DNA from: JAPSGB01 sp963775185
Lineage (GTDB): Bacteria; Myxococcota_A; Polyangia; Polyangiales; Polyangiaceae
Assembly: GCA_963775185.1 (NCBI GenBank)
Contig: CAVZIE010000015.1
Location: 62,001-126,000, forward strand
DNA: 64,000 bases
Reading direction: 5' to 3'
The translations under genes were made by a program, and so were the position numbers. Positions 16,857 to 25,739 of the stretch are shown piece by piece. The notes beneath the pieces were generated by a model. That model was given only the letters and a program-made list of their open reading frames with translations, ran no database searches and was not told the origin of the DNA. Each line of letters begins with the position of its first letter. The first letter of the stretch is position 1.

Positions 16857-19714
16857 CGCTTGTCGACGTCGTCCATGAGCTCGAGGAACCAGTGTTCCAT
16901 CTTCGGGCCGTTGGCCCGAACGCTGTCCGTGTAGAACGTGCCGCGAATGCACTCGGCCTCCGTCTTGCCCGGCCGGCAGCGGCCGTCCACGTACACCATG
17001 ATCGCCTTCGGCAAGCGCTGCGCCGACGAGTCCGCAACGCCGTTCATCCAGTTCTGGAGGAACACGATGGCAGCTTTCAGATCCGAGGGCGTCTGCCCGT
17101 AGCCGTGCAGCAGGAAGATCACCGGGTAGCGCTTGTCCTTGCTCTTGGCGTCCGCGTAGCCTGGCGGCAGGTTCACGCTCACCGGCCCGGTACGGCCCAG
17201 GCTGTCGGTGAAGTCGAAGTCGCAACTGCCGGTCACCTCGCAGGGGTCGGCGGCCGGATCCGGGTCGAGCTGCGACGACTCGTCGAGGGTGTGCGGCGCG
17301 TCCGGCCAGCGCGACCCGATGTAGTAGAGCGCCGACTGCAACCGCCGCGCGATGTCGTCGGCGGTGCCGACGTGCTGGCCGGTGCCGGACTGGATGTCGG
17401 CCGGCGTAGGATCGATGGGACCGTAGCGCAGCAGCACGCCGCCCGGGATGTCGTCCCAGTCGTTGTTGCCTGGGGAGAACGCCTTCGGATTGTTCGGGTC
17501 CTGGCCCGGGATGCGATCGAACTGTGTGTAGTAATGCACGATGTGCCCGCGGGCGAACCACGCGCCCGCCAGCGCCTGCGCGTCGACGTCGAAGTTGAAT
17601 AGATCGCGCGTGCCGCCGTCGGTCCACAGGTCGAGCCGCTGCATCGCCGCGTCGTCGAACTTCTTCGCCTGGGTCGCGTTCGGCAGCTGCTCGAGGATGG
17701 TCCGCGAATCACGCGCCATGAACGTCTGCAGGCCGGGGGCCATGTCGAACTTGCCGTTGCCCTCGCCGAAATCGTACGGGCTGGTCTTGGTGTTGGCGAC
17801 GCCGTCCAGACCGTAGTCCCGGTACGGTTCGCCCTCGTCGTAGCGGAGGTTGCCTTCCGTGCCGTTGGGATTGTACTGCGGGTTCCAGTCGTCGCCGGCC
17901 GGGTCGTCGTTGACGCCGGCCTGGTAGCCCGGCTCCTGCGCGTCGGGAACACCGTCGACACCGACGTCGTCGTACGGCTCGTGACCGGAGCGGATAATCG
18001 GGTCGTTCTCGTCGCGAACGCCGTTGCCGTTGTAGTCGACGGCCAGCGCCAGCTCGAGCGGCGCGTTGTTGCCGGTGTCCTGCCAGGTGTTGGCGTACGG
18101 CGACAGGCTCGGCTGCTGGGGCGAACCGTCGCAGACGGTGATGACCGGCCAGGTCCCCTTCGGGTTGAACTCGTCGTCGTAGTAGTTCTGGAGCGTGAGC
18201 GGATGCGAACAGCGCTCCACCGGGCAGTTCTTCGCGAGCTCCTCTTCGGTGGCCTTGTCCGGCCCGTCGAGGGGATCGACCCACACCGCGCACTGCCGAC
18301 CCGGGTGATCGCCGACCACGGACGGGTCGTCCGGCGGCACGCCAGCCGGAAGGTTCTCCGCGCCGGGCGCCGGGTTGTAGCTGTTCGGATCGCCGAACAT
18401 GAGCGCCAGGTCGCGGAAGATCTGCACGTACTCGTCGCGCGGGAAGCTGCCGCCGTTGCCGTTCTTCGGGTACTCGTACCACCACTGGTTGAAGGTACAC
18501 GGGTGCTGGTACGGGAGCGGCGCCGGGATCTGATCGGGGTTGAGCGGCGGGGTCGTCGGAACGTTGGTGCCGTCGTTGGGCGGGAAGCCGGCGATGTGGT
18601 TGTTCTCGATGTTGCCCATCTCCCACGTCCAGTCGACGGGGCCGCCGAGCGGCGCGATCACGTCGAACTTGTCGTGGTTGCGCAATCCGAACATCGCGGT
18701 GCCGCCGCCACCCATGGAGATGCCGACCAGCGCGCGGTGCGTGAGGTGCCGCTTGAACGTCACCGTGCCGGCGTTGGCGAGCGCGACGGCCTGATACGTC
18801 CCCAGCCACGGCGCCATGAAGAAGAGCTTGTAGCCGTCGCCGTCCTGCTCGATCCGCGGATCGGCGATGGGGATGACCCGCGGCGTGTTGGCGGCGGGCC
18901 CGGTGTACGAGACCGTGACGTGCCGCAGATGCCCCTTCGGGGGGATCGCCGCCGGGTTGATCGGCAACGTGAACGGGATCTCGCGCTTGAACACCAAGGT
19001 GTCCGGCGTGAACTTCACCGCCGGACCGATCTTCACATAGCCGGACGGCACCTGATCGGCCGCGCACGCGATCGTCGTATCGAACGCGTCGACGTGCCAG
19101 AGGAAGCTCCCCGAATTGGGTTTGGTCGCGCCGGTCTGGAGCGAGATCGACGCCAGGGCGAGCCCGCCCGTCCCGGAGACGGTCTGGCCGTCGCCCACGT
19201 GACCGGAACCGGATCCGGAGCAGGCGGTGACGTCCGGCGACATCACCTCGACCGGAATCGACGCGGTGGCGCTCGAGCCGTCCGAAAGCGGAACGCTCGC
19301 GGTGAAGGTCGTCTTGCCCGCGGCGCTGCCGGCGACGAGGTGGACGGTGACCATCGGCGTCCCGAGATCGATCCGCTGCGGACCGGGCGCCGTGACCACG
19401 GCCGGGTCGTCACTGGAGAACGTGACGTTCGCAGGGACGCAGAAGTCCGGCGACACGTACACCTTCACGTCGCGCGTCTCCCCGGGGGCGAGGGCGAGGA
19501 AGGTCGGCTCGATCCTGAGCGAGACGAGCGACGGGTCCGGGTCGAAGCACTGCTCGCCCGGTCCGGGCACCGGATAGCTGCCGTCGTCGCCGGCATCGGC
19601 GATCGGCTTGGTGCCGCCCGAGTTGTCGGACGAACAGCTTGTCGTCGCTGCGAGCGGACCGAGCACGGCGAATGCGATCAGCGCGGCCAGCGAGCGGCGT
19701 TGCAGAAGAGCCAA
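16814..19714 (-). CDS. Large lipoprotein with esterase halves in permuted order
   Basis: A 966-residue protein. The leader (ALIAFAVLGPLAATTSC) has a lipobox, then an Ig-like/Big domain at about 55-170. Near residue 328 is RALVGISMGGGGTAMFGLR, a nucleophile elbow (GxSxG) with the segment that normally forms the second half of an esterase D/CE1 domain. A region with Ca-binding-like loops follows (DYNGNGVRDENDP, DVGVDGVPDAQEPGY). Near 862 is YPVIFLLHGYGQTPSDL with the oxyanion HG and the typical first half, ending ELMDDVDKRYRTM at the C-terminus. The halves are therefore in reversed order. Probably a surface hydrolase; substrate unknown. Confidence 0.75.
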   Translation of the reverse strand: MALLQRRSLAALIAFAVLGPLAATTSCSSDNSGGTKPIADAGDDGSYPVPGPGEQCFDPDPSLVSLRIEPTFLALAPGETRDVKVYVSPDFCVPANVTFSSDDPAVVTAPGPQRIDLGTPMVTVHLVAGSAAGKTTFTASVPLSDGSSATASIPVEVMSPDVTACSGSGSGHVGDGQTVSGTGGLALASISLQTGATKPNSGSFLWHVDAFDTTIACAADQVPSGYVKIGPAVKFTPDTLVFKREIPFTLPINPAAIPPKGHLRHVTVSYTGPAANTPRVIPIADPRIEQDGDGYKLFFMAPWLGTYQAVALANAGTVTFKRHLTHRALVGISMGGGGTAMFGLRNHDKFDVIAPLGGPVDWTWEMGNIENNHIAGFPPNDGTNVPTTPPLNPDQIPAPLPYQHPCTFNQWWYEYPKNGNGGSFPRDEYVQIFRDLALMFGDPNSYNPAPGAENLPAGVPPDDPSVVGDHPGRQCAVWVDPLDGPDKATEEELAKNCPVERCSHPLTLQNYYDDEFNPKGTWPVITVCDGSPQQPSLSPYANTWQDTGNNAPLELALAVDYNGNGVRDENDPIIRSGHEPYDDVGVDGVPDAQEPGYQAGVNDDPAGDDWNPQYNPNGTEGNLRYDEGEPYRDYGLDGVANTKTSPYDFGEGNGKFDMAPGLQTFMARDSRTILEQLPNATQAKKFDDAAMQRLDLWTDGGTRDLFNFDVDAQALAGAWFARGHIVHYYTQFDRIPGQDPNNPKAFSPGNNDWDDIPGGVLLRYGPIDPTPADIQSGTGQHVGTADDIARRLQSALYYIGSRWPDAPHTLDESSQLDPDPAADPCEVTGSCDFDFTDSLGRTGPVSVNLPPGYADAKSKDKRYPVIFLLHGYGQTPSDLKAAIVFLQNWMNGVADSSAQRLPKAIMVYVDGRCRPGKTEAECIRGTFYTDSVRANGPKMEHWFLELMDDVDKRYRTMGPSDIDWTE

Positions 19715-19800
19715 GACATCACCTCCAGGGGAGCCCGGGAAGCGTACCTGCTCGGACGCCGCGTGTCACAGACGCGGTCGACCGGATCGGCGTGCCGAAC

Positions 19801-19856
19801 AAAGAAAATGTCCGCGTAGAGGGGCCGGGGGGGGGACAGCCTCGCTCCACGCGGAC
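19801..19856 (-). terminator. Stem-loop with T-rich tail, intrinsic terminator-like
   Basis: GTCCGCGT (19810-19817) pairs with ACGCGGAC (19849-19856). Read on the minus strand the stem is followed by ATTTTCTTTG. It fits a rho-independent terminator for the large minus-strand lipoprotein gene that stops at 20014, although it lies about 160 bases downstream. The loop is long and contains a G-run. Confidence 0.5.
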
Positions 19857-19932
19857 GCGATTCAGGTAGCAGTCCGGCCCTGAAATTGCAAATGCGCGGG
19901 GTACTCGTGGGGCAGCGTATCCGCCCGCCACA

Positions 19933-19946
19933 TTTCAACCTTGAAA
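19933..19946. other. Short perfect palindrome TTTCAACCTTGAAA
   Basis: A 6-bp inverted repeat with a 2-base centre, in unusually AT-rich DNA for this genome, between two large minus-strand lipoprotein genes. It could be an operator or part of the promoter of the 16814-19714 gene. No family is recognised. Confidence 0.3.
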
Positions 19947-20013
19947 GGTGAGCGTAGCTAACCTGGCGGGTCCTTGCGCGGCGAGCAGGTCGCGCGCCTT
20001 CCCCGGGGCAAGC

Positions 20014-23000
20014 TCAACGCACGCAGCGAAAGCCCCAGCGGTGCCCATCCGGTGGCCGAGCCGAGATGACCAGCGGGATCGTCGGGCGTCCCCGGGCCCA
20101 GCTCGCCAACGACGCCGCGTTGCCGCCGAGCGCGGCGGTATTTGTCGCTGTGTCGGCGGACAGCGAGTCGATGCACAGGCCGCGAGCGCTGGCCAGCATC
20201 CGCGCACCGACACGTCCGACGTGGATGTCGTCGCTGTCGCGCGCGAAGTCGAAGTACGGCGCGATCGCCGGAACGCCGTCGAGTAGCCAGCCGTCGTCGT
20301 CGGATCCACATGCGCGCGCAGAGGCGATCGCCTTCGGCGACAGCTCGAGCGGTTCGCCGGCGTGACGCGTGTCGAGCTCGATCGGATAGACGTACCAGCT
20401 CGTTGCCGCGCCGCGGAACTTCCTGGCGTTGGCCCAGATCCCCAGCGCGTCCCCGCGCTGACTGCGCACCAACAAGAGAGACACGGTGGTCCGCGGCTGC
20501 GGCTCGAGGCGATCGGGGTACTCGCCGAACAACGCCAGGTGATTGCCTTCGACGCGGAAGACGCGGAACGTCTGCTCGTTCGACTGGTGGACGCCGAGGT
20601 ACCAACTGCTGCCGAGCCGCACGGCGCCGGCGAGTTGCGTCAGCCCAGAGCTCGCGACGTCGTCGATGCGCGTGATGGTGCGTCCCTCCTCGAACACGAA
20701 CAGCTCGAGCGTGCCGCGCGCGTTGATCAAGAGCAGACCCGCGTGCGCCGACGGCTCGAGCACGGTCGTCCAGCTCGACGGTGTGCCGGCGTCGGCGACG
20801 CCGAACTCCTGCGCGGCGGTGACGAGATCGTCCCACGGACTGCGCGACGCAGCCGTCGACCACACGCCGTCGCCGATGTCGTACGGGTCCTGCGCTCTGA
20901 GCAGAAAGCGACCGACGCGATCCCAGCTCGCGCCGCGCGCGCCCCAGATGTAGCCGCGCATCTTCGCGTCGTTGTCCGACGCGTTGTCGAAGCCGACGTC
21001 CCCGGCGTCCTTGTGCGGCGGCGGCACGCCGAGGAACGGCAGCCACCCCGAGCTCTGGATCGTATCCGGGGTTGCGGCGGGCGTGGCGTAGCCCCAGGTC
21101 GGACCGCGATACACGCGGCTCGGCCTCGCCGTGCCACGCGGCGTCGGCAAGGCCCGCGGCGCCGCGGCGCCGCCGCTCTCCCCGGTCGGCCGGCACGAGA
21201 TGGACCAGCGCGCGCCGGACGGCGAGTCGAGCGGCGTGGCGCGCGGCGCGTCGACCGTGTGCAGCTTTTCGTCGTCGTCCTTCGACGGCGCGCTCCAACC
21301 GACGCGCAGCCAGTTGCTCGATGAGCAGCCCACGCGCGAGCAGCCGCGCTCGCCGCCCGACATGTCGAAGCTGGTGGTCGAACCGACGTCCGGCGTGACC
21401 TCGACCTCGCGCCATTCGAAGCCGCCGTCGGTGGATTCCGCCGCGACGCCCGACGTGCCGACCGACAGCGCCAGCGGCCCGGAGAGCAACGTGCGTTCGA
21501 TGTCGTGCTGGATGCGTCCAACCGTCAGCTTGCCCTCCAGGGAGACCCGGATACCGAGGAACGGACCGCCGGCCACGGCCCATCCGGCAAGCTGCCCGGG
21601 ACGGCGCTCCACGAAGCCGTCCAGCCACAGCCCCTTCTTCACCAGCGCCAGCGTCGGCGCGTCTGCCTTGGGCATCGCGAGGCGCACGCTGTGCGTCGCG
21701 CCGTCCTTGGCGATCAACAGCAGCGCGCCGGGCGCACCCAGACGCGGCGGGACGATCACGGCCGTGCGCCCGTCCGACAGCGCGACCACGCGCTCGACGC
21801 CCAGATCGCCCTTCACGCGGATCTCGCGCGTGCGCCCGTCGCGGCCGAGGATGCAGTAGGCGTCCTTGGCGTCGCTCCCCGGGCAGCCGCCGCGCACGAC
21901 CACCGCGCCATTGCCGCTCGACGCGACGTAGCGAGGCGCGTCGAAGGCGAGCACGGGGCGGAGAGCGAGCGGCGGTTCGAACGCGTACACCAGCGTCGCG
22001 CCGTGCTCGCGGCCGCACACGAAGCCGAACGAGCCCCCGAGCGGGATCCCCTGACAGCTCGCGTCGACGGGGAGCACGCGCTCGGTGACGGACAAGATCT
22101 TGCCGTCCGCGACGCGCACCCGCGCCAGCGCGCCGTTGTCGGCGACGATCGCCGTCTCCGGAGAGTCGGGAAAGCCGTGGAGCGTCGTGGTGACGAGCGG
22201 CTTCTTGCCGAGCGGCCCCGGCGGCACCAGCGTCGGCTCGTCGGGATCCGCGGGCGGGTCCTCGACCCACGCGGTGGTCGAAGTCGGCCGCCCGGCGCCG
22301 CGGAACAGCGAGTCGTCCGCGCCGCCCTTGTCCGTCTGCCGGAGGACGCCCGAAGGGTCGAGCGCGAAGCGACCGGAGGACGTGAACAGCACGATCTGTC
22401 CGCCCTCCAGACCGACGCCGTAGGTATCGCGCGTGCCGACCGGGCGCCAGCTGGCGCCCGCGTCGAAGGTCGCAAGTACGCCGCGCACGGGGACGTCCAC
22501 GGCGCCGAGCCACGCGTCGGCGAAGGCCAGACTTCCGTACGCTGGCGCCGGCGGCAGCGCGCCGGGGTCCGTCGCCGCGCCGGTCTGGGCGTCGATCGCG
22601 ACGACGTCGCCGCTGCCGCGCGCGACGGCGTACAGCCGATCGAACCCCGGGACGATCTGGTCGACGTCGAAAGCCAGGTTCGCGAGCGGGGAGAGCGCGC
22701 CGGTCCAAGCGCGCGAGCGCCAGATCAGGCTGTTGCCGCCGCTCGCGGTGAAGAAGAGGTAGCCGCCGCCGAGTCGTTCCGGAAGCTCGAGCGGTCGCAC
22801 CGGCTGCCCCGCGGGCAACAGCTCGGCCGCCCGCACCAACGATCCGTCGACGTGCTCGATCAGACGCATGCCGCTGACGATCAGCCGACGCGTGCCGTCG
22901 GCGTCCACCGCCGAGAAGCTGGTGGTCGCAGCGTCACCGATGGCGAAGACCCGGGCCGGCGTGATCAGCGCAGCGGTCGAGGGGGCTTGATGTCGGTGCG

Positions 23001-23091
23001 GCGCGAGCACGGCGCGGCCCGCTCGCGCGTGCGCGCACCCGACCAGGGCGAGCACGGCGACCGCCGGCGGGACAAATCGTCGCTCGACCAT
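20014..23091 (-). CDS. Very large lipoprotein, function unknown
   Basis: A 1025-residue protein. The leader MVERRFVPPAVAVLALVGC is a clear lipobox signal. The body is beta-rich with repeated patterns such as ATFDAGASWRPVGTRDTYG and ESTDGGFEWREVEV, reminiscent of BNR/sialidase Asp-box (SxDxGxxW) blades, so one or two beta-propellers are likely. There are scattered Cys (for example CGREHGATLVYAF, RGCSRVGCSSSNW). No catalytic residues are recognised. The longer frame to 23190 overlaps thyX on the other strand, so the ATG at 23091 is used. Divergent from thyX, with a 74-base gap. Confidence 0.75.
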   Translation of the reverse strand: MVERRFVPPAVAVLALVGCAHARAGRAVLAPHRHQAPSTAALITPARVFAIGDAATTSFSAVDADGTRRLIVSGMRLIEHVDGSLVRAAELLPAGQPVRPLELPERLGGGYLFFTASGGNSLIWRSRAWTGALSPLANLAFDVDQIVPGFDRLYAVARGSGDVVAIDAQTGAATDPGALPPAPAYGSLAFADAWLGAVDVPVRGVLATFDAGASWRPVGTRDTYGVGLEGGQIVLFTSSGRFALDPSGVLRQTDKGGADDSLFRGAGRPTSTTAWVEDPPADPDEPTLVPPGPLGKKPLVTTTLHGFPDSPETAIVADNGALARVRVADGKILSVTERVLPVDASCQGIPLGGSFGFVCGREHGATLVYAFEPPLALRPVLAFDAPRYVASSGNGAVVVRGGCPGSDAKDAYCILGRDGRTREIRVKGDLGVERVVALSDGRTAVIVPPRLGAPGALLLIAKDGATHSVRLAMPKADAPTLALVKKGLWLDGFVERRPGQLAGWAVAGGPFLGIRVSLEGKLTVGRIQHDIERTLLSGPLALSVGTSGVAAESTDGGFEWREVEVTPDVGSTTSFDMSGGERGCSRVGCSSSNWLRVGWSAPSKDDDEKLHTVDAPRATPLDSPSGARWSISCRPTGESGGAAAPRALPTPRGTARPSRVYRGPTWGYATPAATPDTIQSSGWLPFLGVPPPHKDAGDVGFDNASDNDAKMRGYIWGARGASWDRVGRFLLRAQDPYDIGDGVWSTAASRSPWDDLVTAAQEFGVADAGTPSSWTTVLEPSAHAGLLLINARGTLELFVFEEGRTITRIDDVASSGLTQLAGAVRLGSSWYLGVHQSNEQTFRVFRVEGNHLALFGEYPDRLEPQPRTTVSLLLVRSQRGDALGIWANARKFRGAATSWYVYPIELDTRHAGEPLELSPKAIASARACGSDDDGWLLDGVPAIAPYFDFARDSDDIHVGRVGARMLASARGLCIDSLSADTATNTAALGGNAASLASWARGRPTIPLVISARPPDGHRWGFRCVR

Positions 23092-23165
23092 CGGCGCCAG
23101 CGTAGCGCACAGCGGGTTTCGCTGCAGCTTGCAGAGCCCCCGGCGCGGCCCTAGCGTTCCGCCCG

Positions 23166-24165
23166 ATGAGCTCCAAGCGACCCACCGCACCCGGCGCCGA
23201 GGAGATCCTCGGTCTGTACTTCCCGGTCCTCGACCACGGCTTCGTGGCGCTCGTGGACTACATGGGCACCGACGAGTGCGTGGAGCGCGCCGCGCGGGTG
23301 AGCTACGGCTACGGAACGCGCAAGGCCAGCCTGACCCGCGGCCTGATCCGCTACCTGCGCCGCCACTTGCACACGACGCCGAGCGAGATGGTCGAGCTCA
23401 AGTTCCATTGCTGCATGCCCATGTTCGTGGCCCGCCAGTGGATTCGTCACAGGACCGCCAGCGTGAACGAGTACTCCGGGCGGTATTCCCTGATGCCGAT
23501 GCTGTTCCACACGCCGAGCGCCGAACAGCTCCAGACGCAGAGCCGCAGGAACAACCAGGGCCGCAGCGGCGAGCGCGTGGACGACGCGATCTACAAGGAA
23601 GCCGTCACCCGCTGGAACCGGATCCGCGAGGAGAGCGCGAGCGCGTACGAGTGGCTGACCTCGAACGACGTCGCGCGCGAGATTTCGCGCATCGATCTTC
23701 CGCTTTCGACCTACACCCAGTGGTACTGGAAGATCGATCTCCACAACCTGCTGCACTTCCTCAAGCTGCGCGTCGATACGCACGCGCAATGGGAGATCCA
23801 GGAGTACGGCAAGGTGATGGCGGGGATGCTCAAGCGCGTCGCGCCATTGTCGTACGAGGCGTGGATCGACTACGACGTGTGCGGCGCGCGCGTGAGCCGC
23901 ATGGAGCTGGAAGCGCTCAGGCGACTGGTGAGCGCGAACGCGACGGACGCTTCGCTCGCGGCGCGCGACGGCGCCGCGCTCGGTCCAGCCGCGCTCGCGG
24001 ACCTGGGCCTCAGCAAGCGCGAGGCCGCCGAGCTCCTCGGCGAAGCTCGAGAGCGCCGCGGTTCCGGATTTCGAGCTCGACGTATCGAGCGCGAAGAGCG
24101 GCGAGGAGTTCGCCGAGCGTTTCGCGAACGCGGTCCCGGGCGTGGACCGCCCTCCGGCCGACTGA
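23166..24165 (+). CDS. thyX: Flavin-dependent thymidylate synthase ThyX (single +1 frameshift near the 3' end)
   Basis: ThyX makes dTMP from dUMP with methylene-tetrahydrofolate and FAD. The signature RHRTASVNEYSGRYS near residue 95 is intact (RHRx7S type), and the segments EISRIDLPLSTYTQWYWKIDL and LHFLKLRVDTHAQWEIQEY are typical. The original frame continues past residue 290 into an Arg-rich run to 24707, antisense to the neighbour. In the +1 frame from about 24043 the sequence reads KLESAAVPDFELDVSSAKSG and stops at 24165, six bases before the convergent gene, as expected for the family. One extra G in CTCGGCGAAG (about 24037-24045) would explain it. Corrected length is 332 residues. Confidence 0.9.
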
Positions 24166-24170
24166 GTGAC

Positions 24171-24647
24171 TCAGAAGCGCGCGGCGACGTCGAGTCCGTA
24201 GCCCGCACCGGTCACGACCGGACGCACGATGATCGGCCTGTTGCTGTCGCCGGCCAGCGCGTGCGAAGTCGGCAAGAGCCGGATCGCGACGCCCGGGGCG
24301 CCCGGCACGTCCATGTCGCGCGTGATCACGAGATAGCCGAGCATGCGGTGATAGCCGCAGCTCGAGATGATCCCGCACTTCGCGCTCGCGTGCCGCGCCA
24401 CCTGGGGCTCCGCCGGGGCCGCGTCGCTGGCGGTCGGCTCGATCGGCAGCGTCGCGGCCACCTCGCCCGCGGGGCGGGTGGGGTCCGGAACATGGGCGTC
24501 GTTCGCCACCGTCTGCGTCCCGGCCCGCTGCACCAGCGCGGTGGCGCGGGCCACGTGCGGTGCCTCCGCGCCCGGCTCGTCGGCGAAGGCCGGCGCTGCC
24601 GCCATCAAGACGGCCACCGCTGCCAACACGCCACAAGCCCGGGTCAC
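24171..24647 (-). CDS. Exported protein of unknown function
   Basis: A 158-residue protein with a cleavable signal peptide (VLAAVAVLMAAAPAFADEP, cut after AFA). After a Pro/Ala-rich linker the C-terminal part KCGIISSCGYHRMLGYLVITRDM resembles the start of a small beta-barrel or beta-sandwich, with two nearby Cys. I do not recognise a family. It is convergent with thyX, ends six bases from the corrected thyX stop, and is divergent from the mscS-like gene. Confidence 0.65.
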   Translation of the reverse strand: MTRACGVLAAVAVLMAAAPAFADEPGAEAPHVARATALVQRAGTQTVANDAHVPDPTRPAGEVAATLPIEPTASDAAPAEPQVARHASAKCGIISSCGYHRMLGYLVITRDMDVPGAPGVAIRLLPTSHALAGDSNRPIIVRPVVTGAGYGLDVAARF

Positions 24648-24754
24648 AACAACACAATGCCTGGCATCCAGAGCTGGATCAAGTATTCAACCACCGGTAA
24701 TCGTTGAACTTGTGGCACCTTCACCCACCCTGGCGCCGATGTCGGAGGGTTGCG

Positions 24755-25684
24755 GTGCACGGCCCCGCCGCACAGGTTGAACGGAATGCCGAGGAATCCT
24801 TCTTGATCGCGCTCCAGTCCGCCGGCGCCTACTTGCAGACCCACTGGATCGGTTTCGCCGCCGCCGTCCTGAAGGGCGCGCTCGTCCTGTTCGCGGCCCT
24901 GATCGCCGCCCGTGTCCTGGCTCGCTGGACCGAGCGCGCGCTGCGCCGGCAAAAGGGCCGCAGCGAGACCCTCGCGGGCGTCGCGCGGAGCGCGATCCGC
25001 ATCGCGGTGATCGGCTTCGGCCTGGCGATGGCGCTCGACCAGATCGGCGTGAACATCGGCGCGCTGCTAGCGGGCGCCGGGATCGTGGGGCTCGCGGTCG
25101 GCTTCGGTGCGCAGTCGCTGGTCAAGGACGTGATCAGCGGCTTCTTCCTGATCTTCGACGGCGCGATCGCGGAAGGCGACATCGTCGACGCCGGCAACGG
25201 CGTCTCGGGCGTGGTCGAAGCGGTGGGGCTTCGCATGACGCGCATCCGCGCGTTCAACGGCCAGCTCTGGTTCGTGCAGAACGGCGAAATCCGCAGCGTC
25301 GGCAACATGAGTCGCGAGTGGATGCGCGCGATCGTCGAAGTTGGCCTGGCCTACGAGCAGGACGTCGCCGAGGGCATGCGGGTGCTCAAGCAGGTCGCCG
25401 ACGAGTGGGCCGAGGAGCACGCGGACGTCGTGATCGAGGCGCCGGAGGTCCAGGGCCTGCTCGGCTTGAACGCCTCGGACGTCGGCATCAGGGTCGTGAT
25501 CAAGGTCGTGCCGCCGCACAGCTGGACGGCGGAACGCGAGCTGCGCGTGCGTCTGAAGGCGGCGTTCGACAAGGCCGGCGTCGAGATCCCGTTCCCGCGT
25601 CAGGTGATCTACCATCGGCAAGAGGACGAGGAGTCGGCGCTGGTGGTGCAGACGACCAACAGCCAGGTCGCGCAGCCGAACTGA
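24755..25684 (+). CDS. Small-conductance mechanosensitive channel, MscS family
   Basis: About 309 residues. Three membrane segments (FAAAVLKGALVLFAALIAARV; IRIAVIGFGLAMALDQIG; ALLAGAGIVGLAVGFGAQSLV), the last being the pore-lining TM3 followed by KDVISGFFLIFD, the MscS hallmark. The beta domain (GDIVDAGNGVSGVVEAVGLRMTRIRAFNGQL) and the cytoplasmic vestibule follow. It releases osmolytes under hypo-osmotic stress. The start is uncertain: the GTG at 24755 has a GGAGGG site five bases upstream, while a TTG at 24803 with GAGGAA is also possible. Confidence 0.92.
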   Translation: MHGPAAQVERNAEESFLIALQSAGAYLQTHWIGFAAAVLKGALVLFAALIAARVLARWTERALRRQKGRSETLAGVARSAIRIAVIGFGLAMALDQIGVNIGALLAGAGIVGLAVGFGAQSLVKDVISGFFLIFDGAIAEGDIVDAGNGVSGVVEAVGLRMTRIRAFNGQLWFVQNGEIRSVGNMSREWMRAIVEVGLAYEQDVAEGMRVLKQVADEWAEEHADVVIEAPEVQGLLGLNASDVGIRVVIKVVPPHSWTAERELRVRLKAAFDKAGVEIPFPRQVIYHRQEDEESALVVQTTNSQVAQPN

Positions 25685-25695
25685 CCACGCCGCGC

Positions 25696-25715
25696 GGTTC
25701 CGCGCCGGACCGGCA
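25696..25715 (+). repeat. REP-like palindromic element, single copy
   Basis: The sequence is GGTTCCGCGCCGGACCGGCA, the exact core of the dispersed family. It lies between the convergent mscS-like and vWA lipoprotein genes, where it could also act as a bidirectional transcript end. Confidence 0.88.
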
Positions 25716-25739
25716 ACCCCCGACCCAGGATCACCCGGA

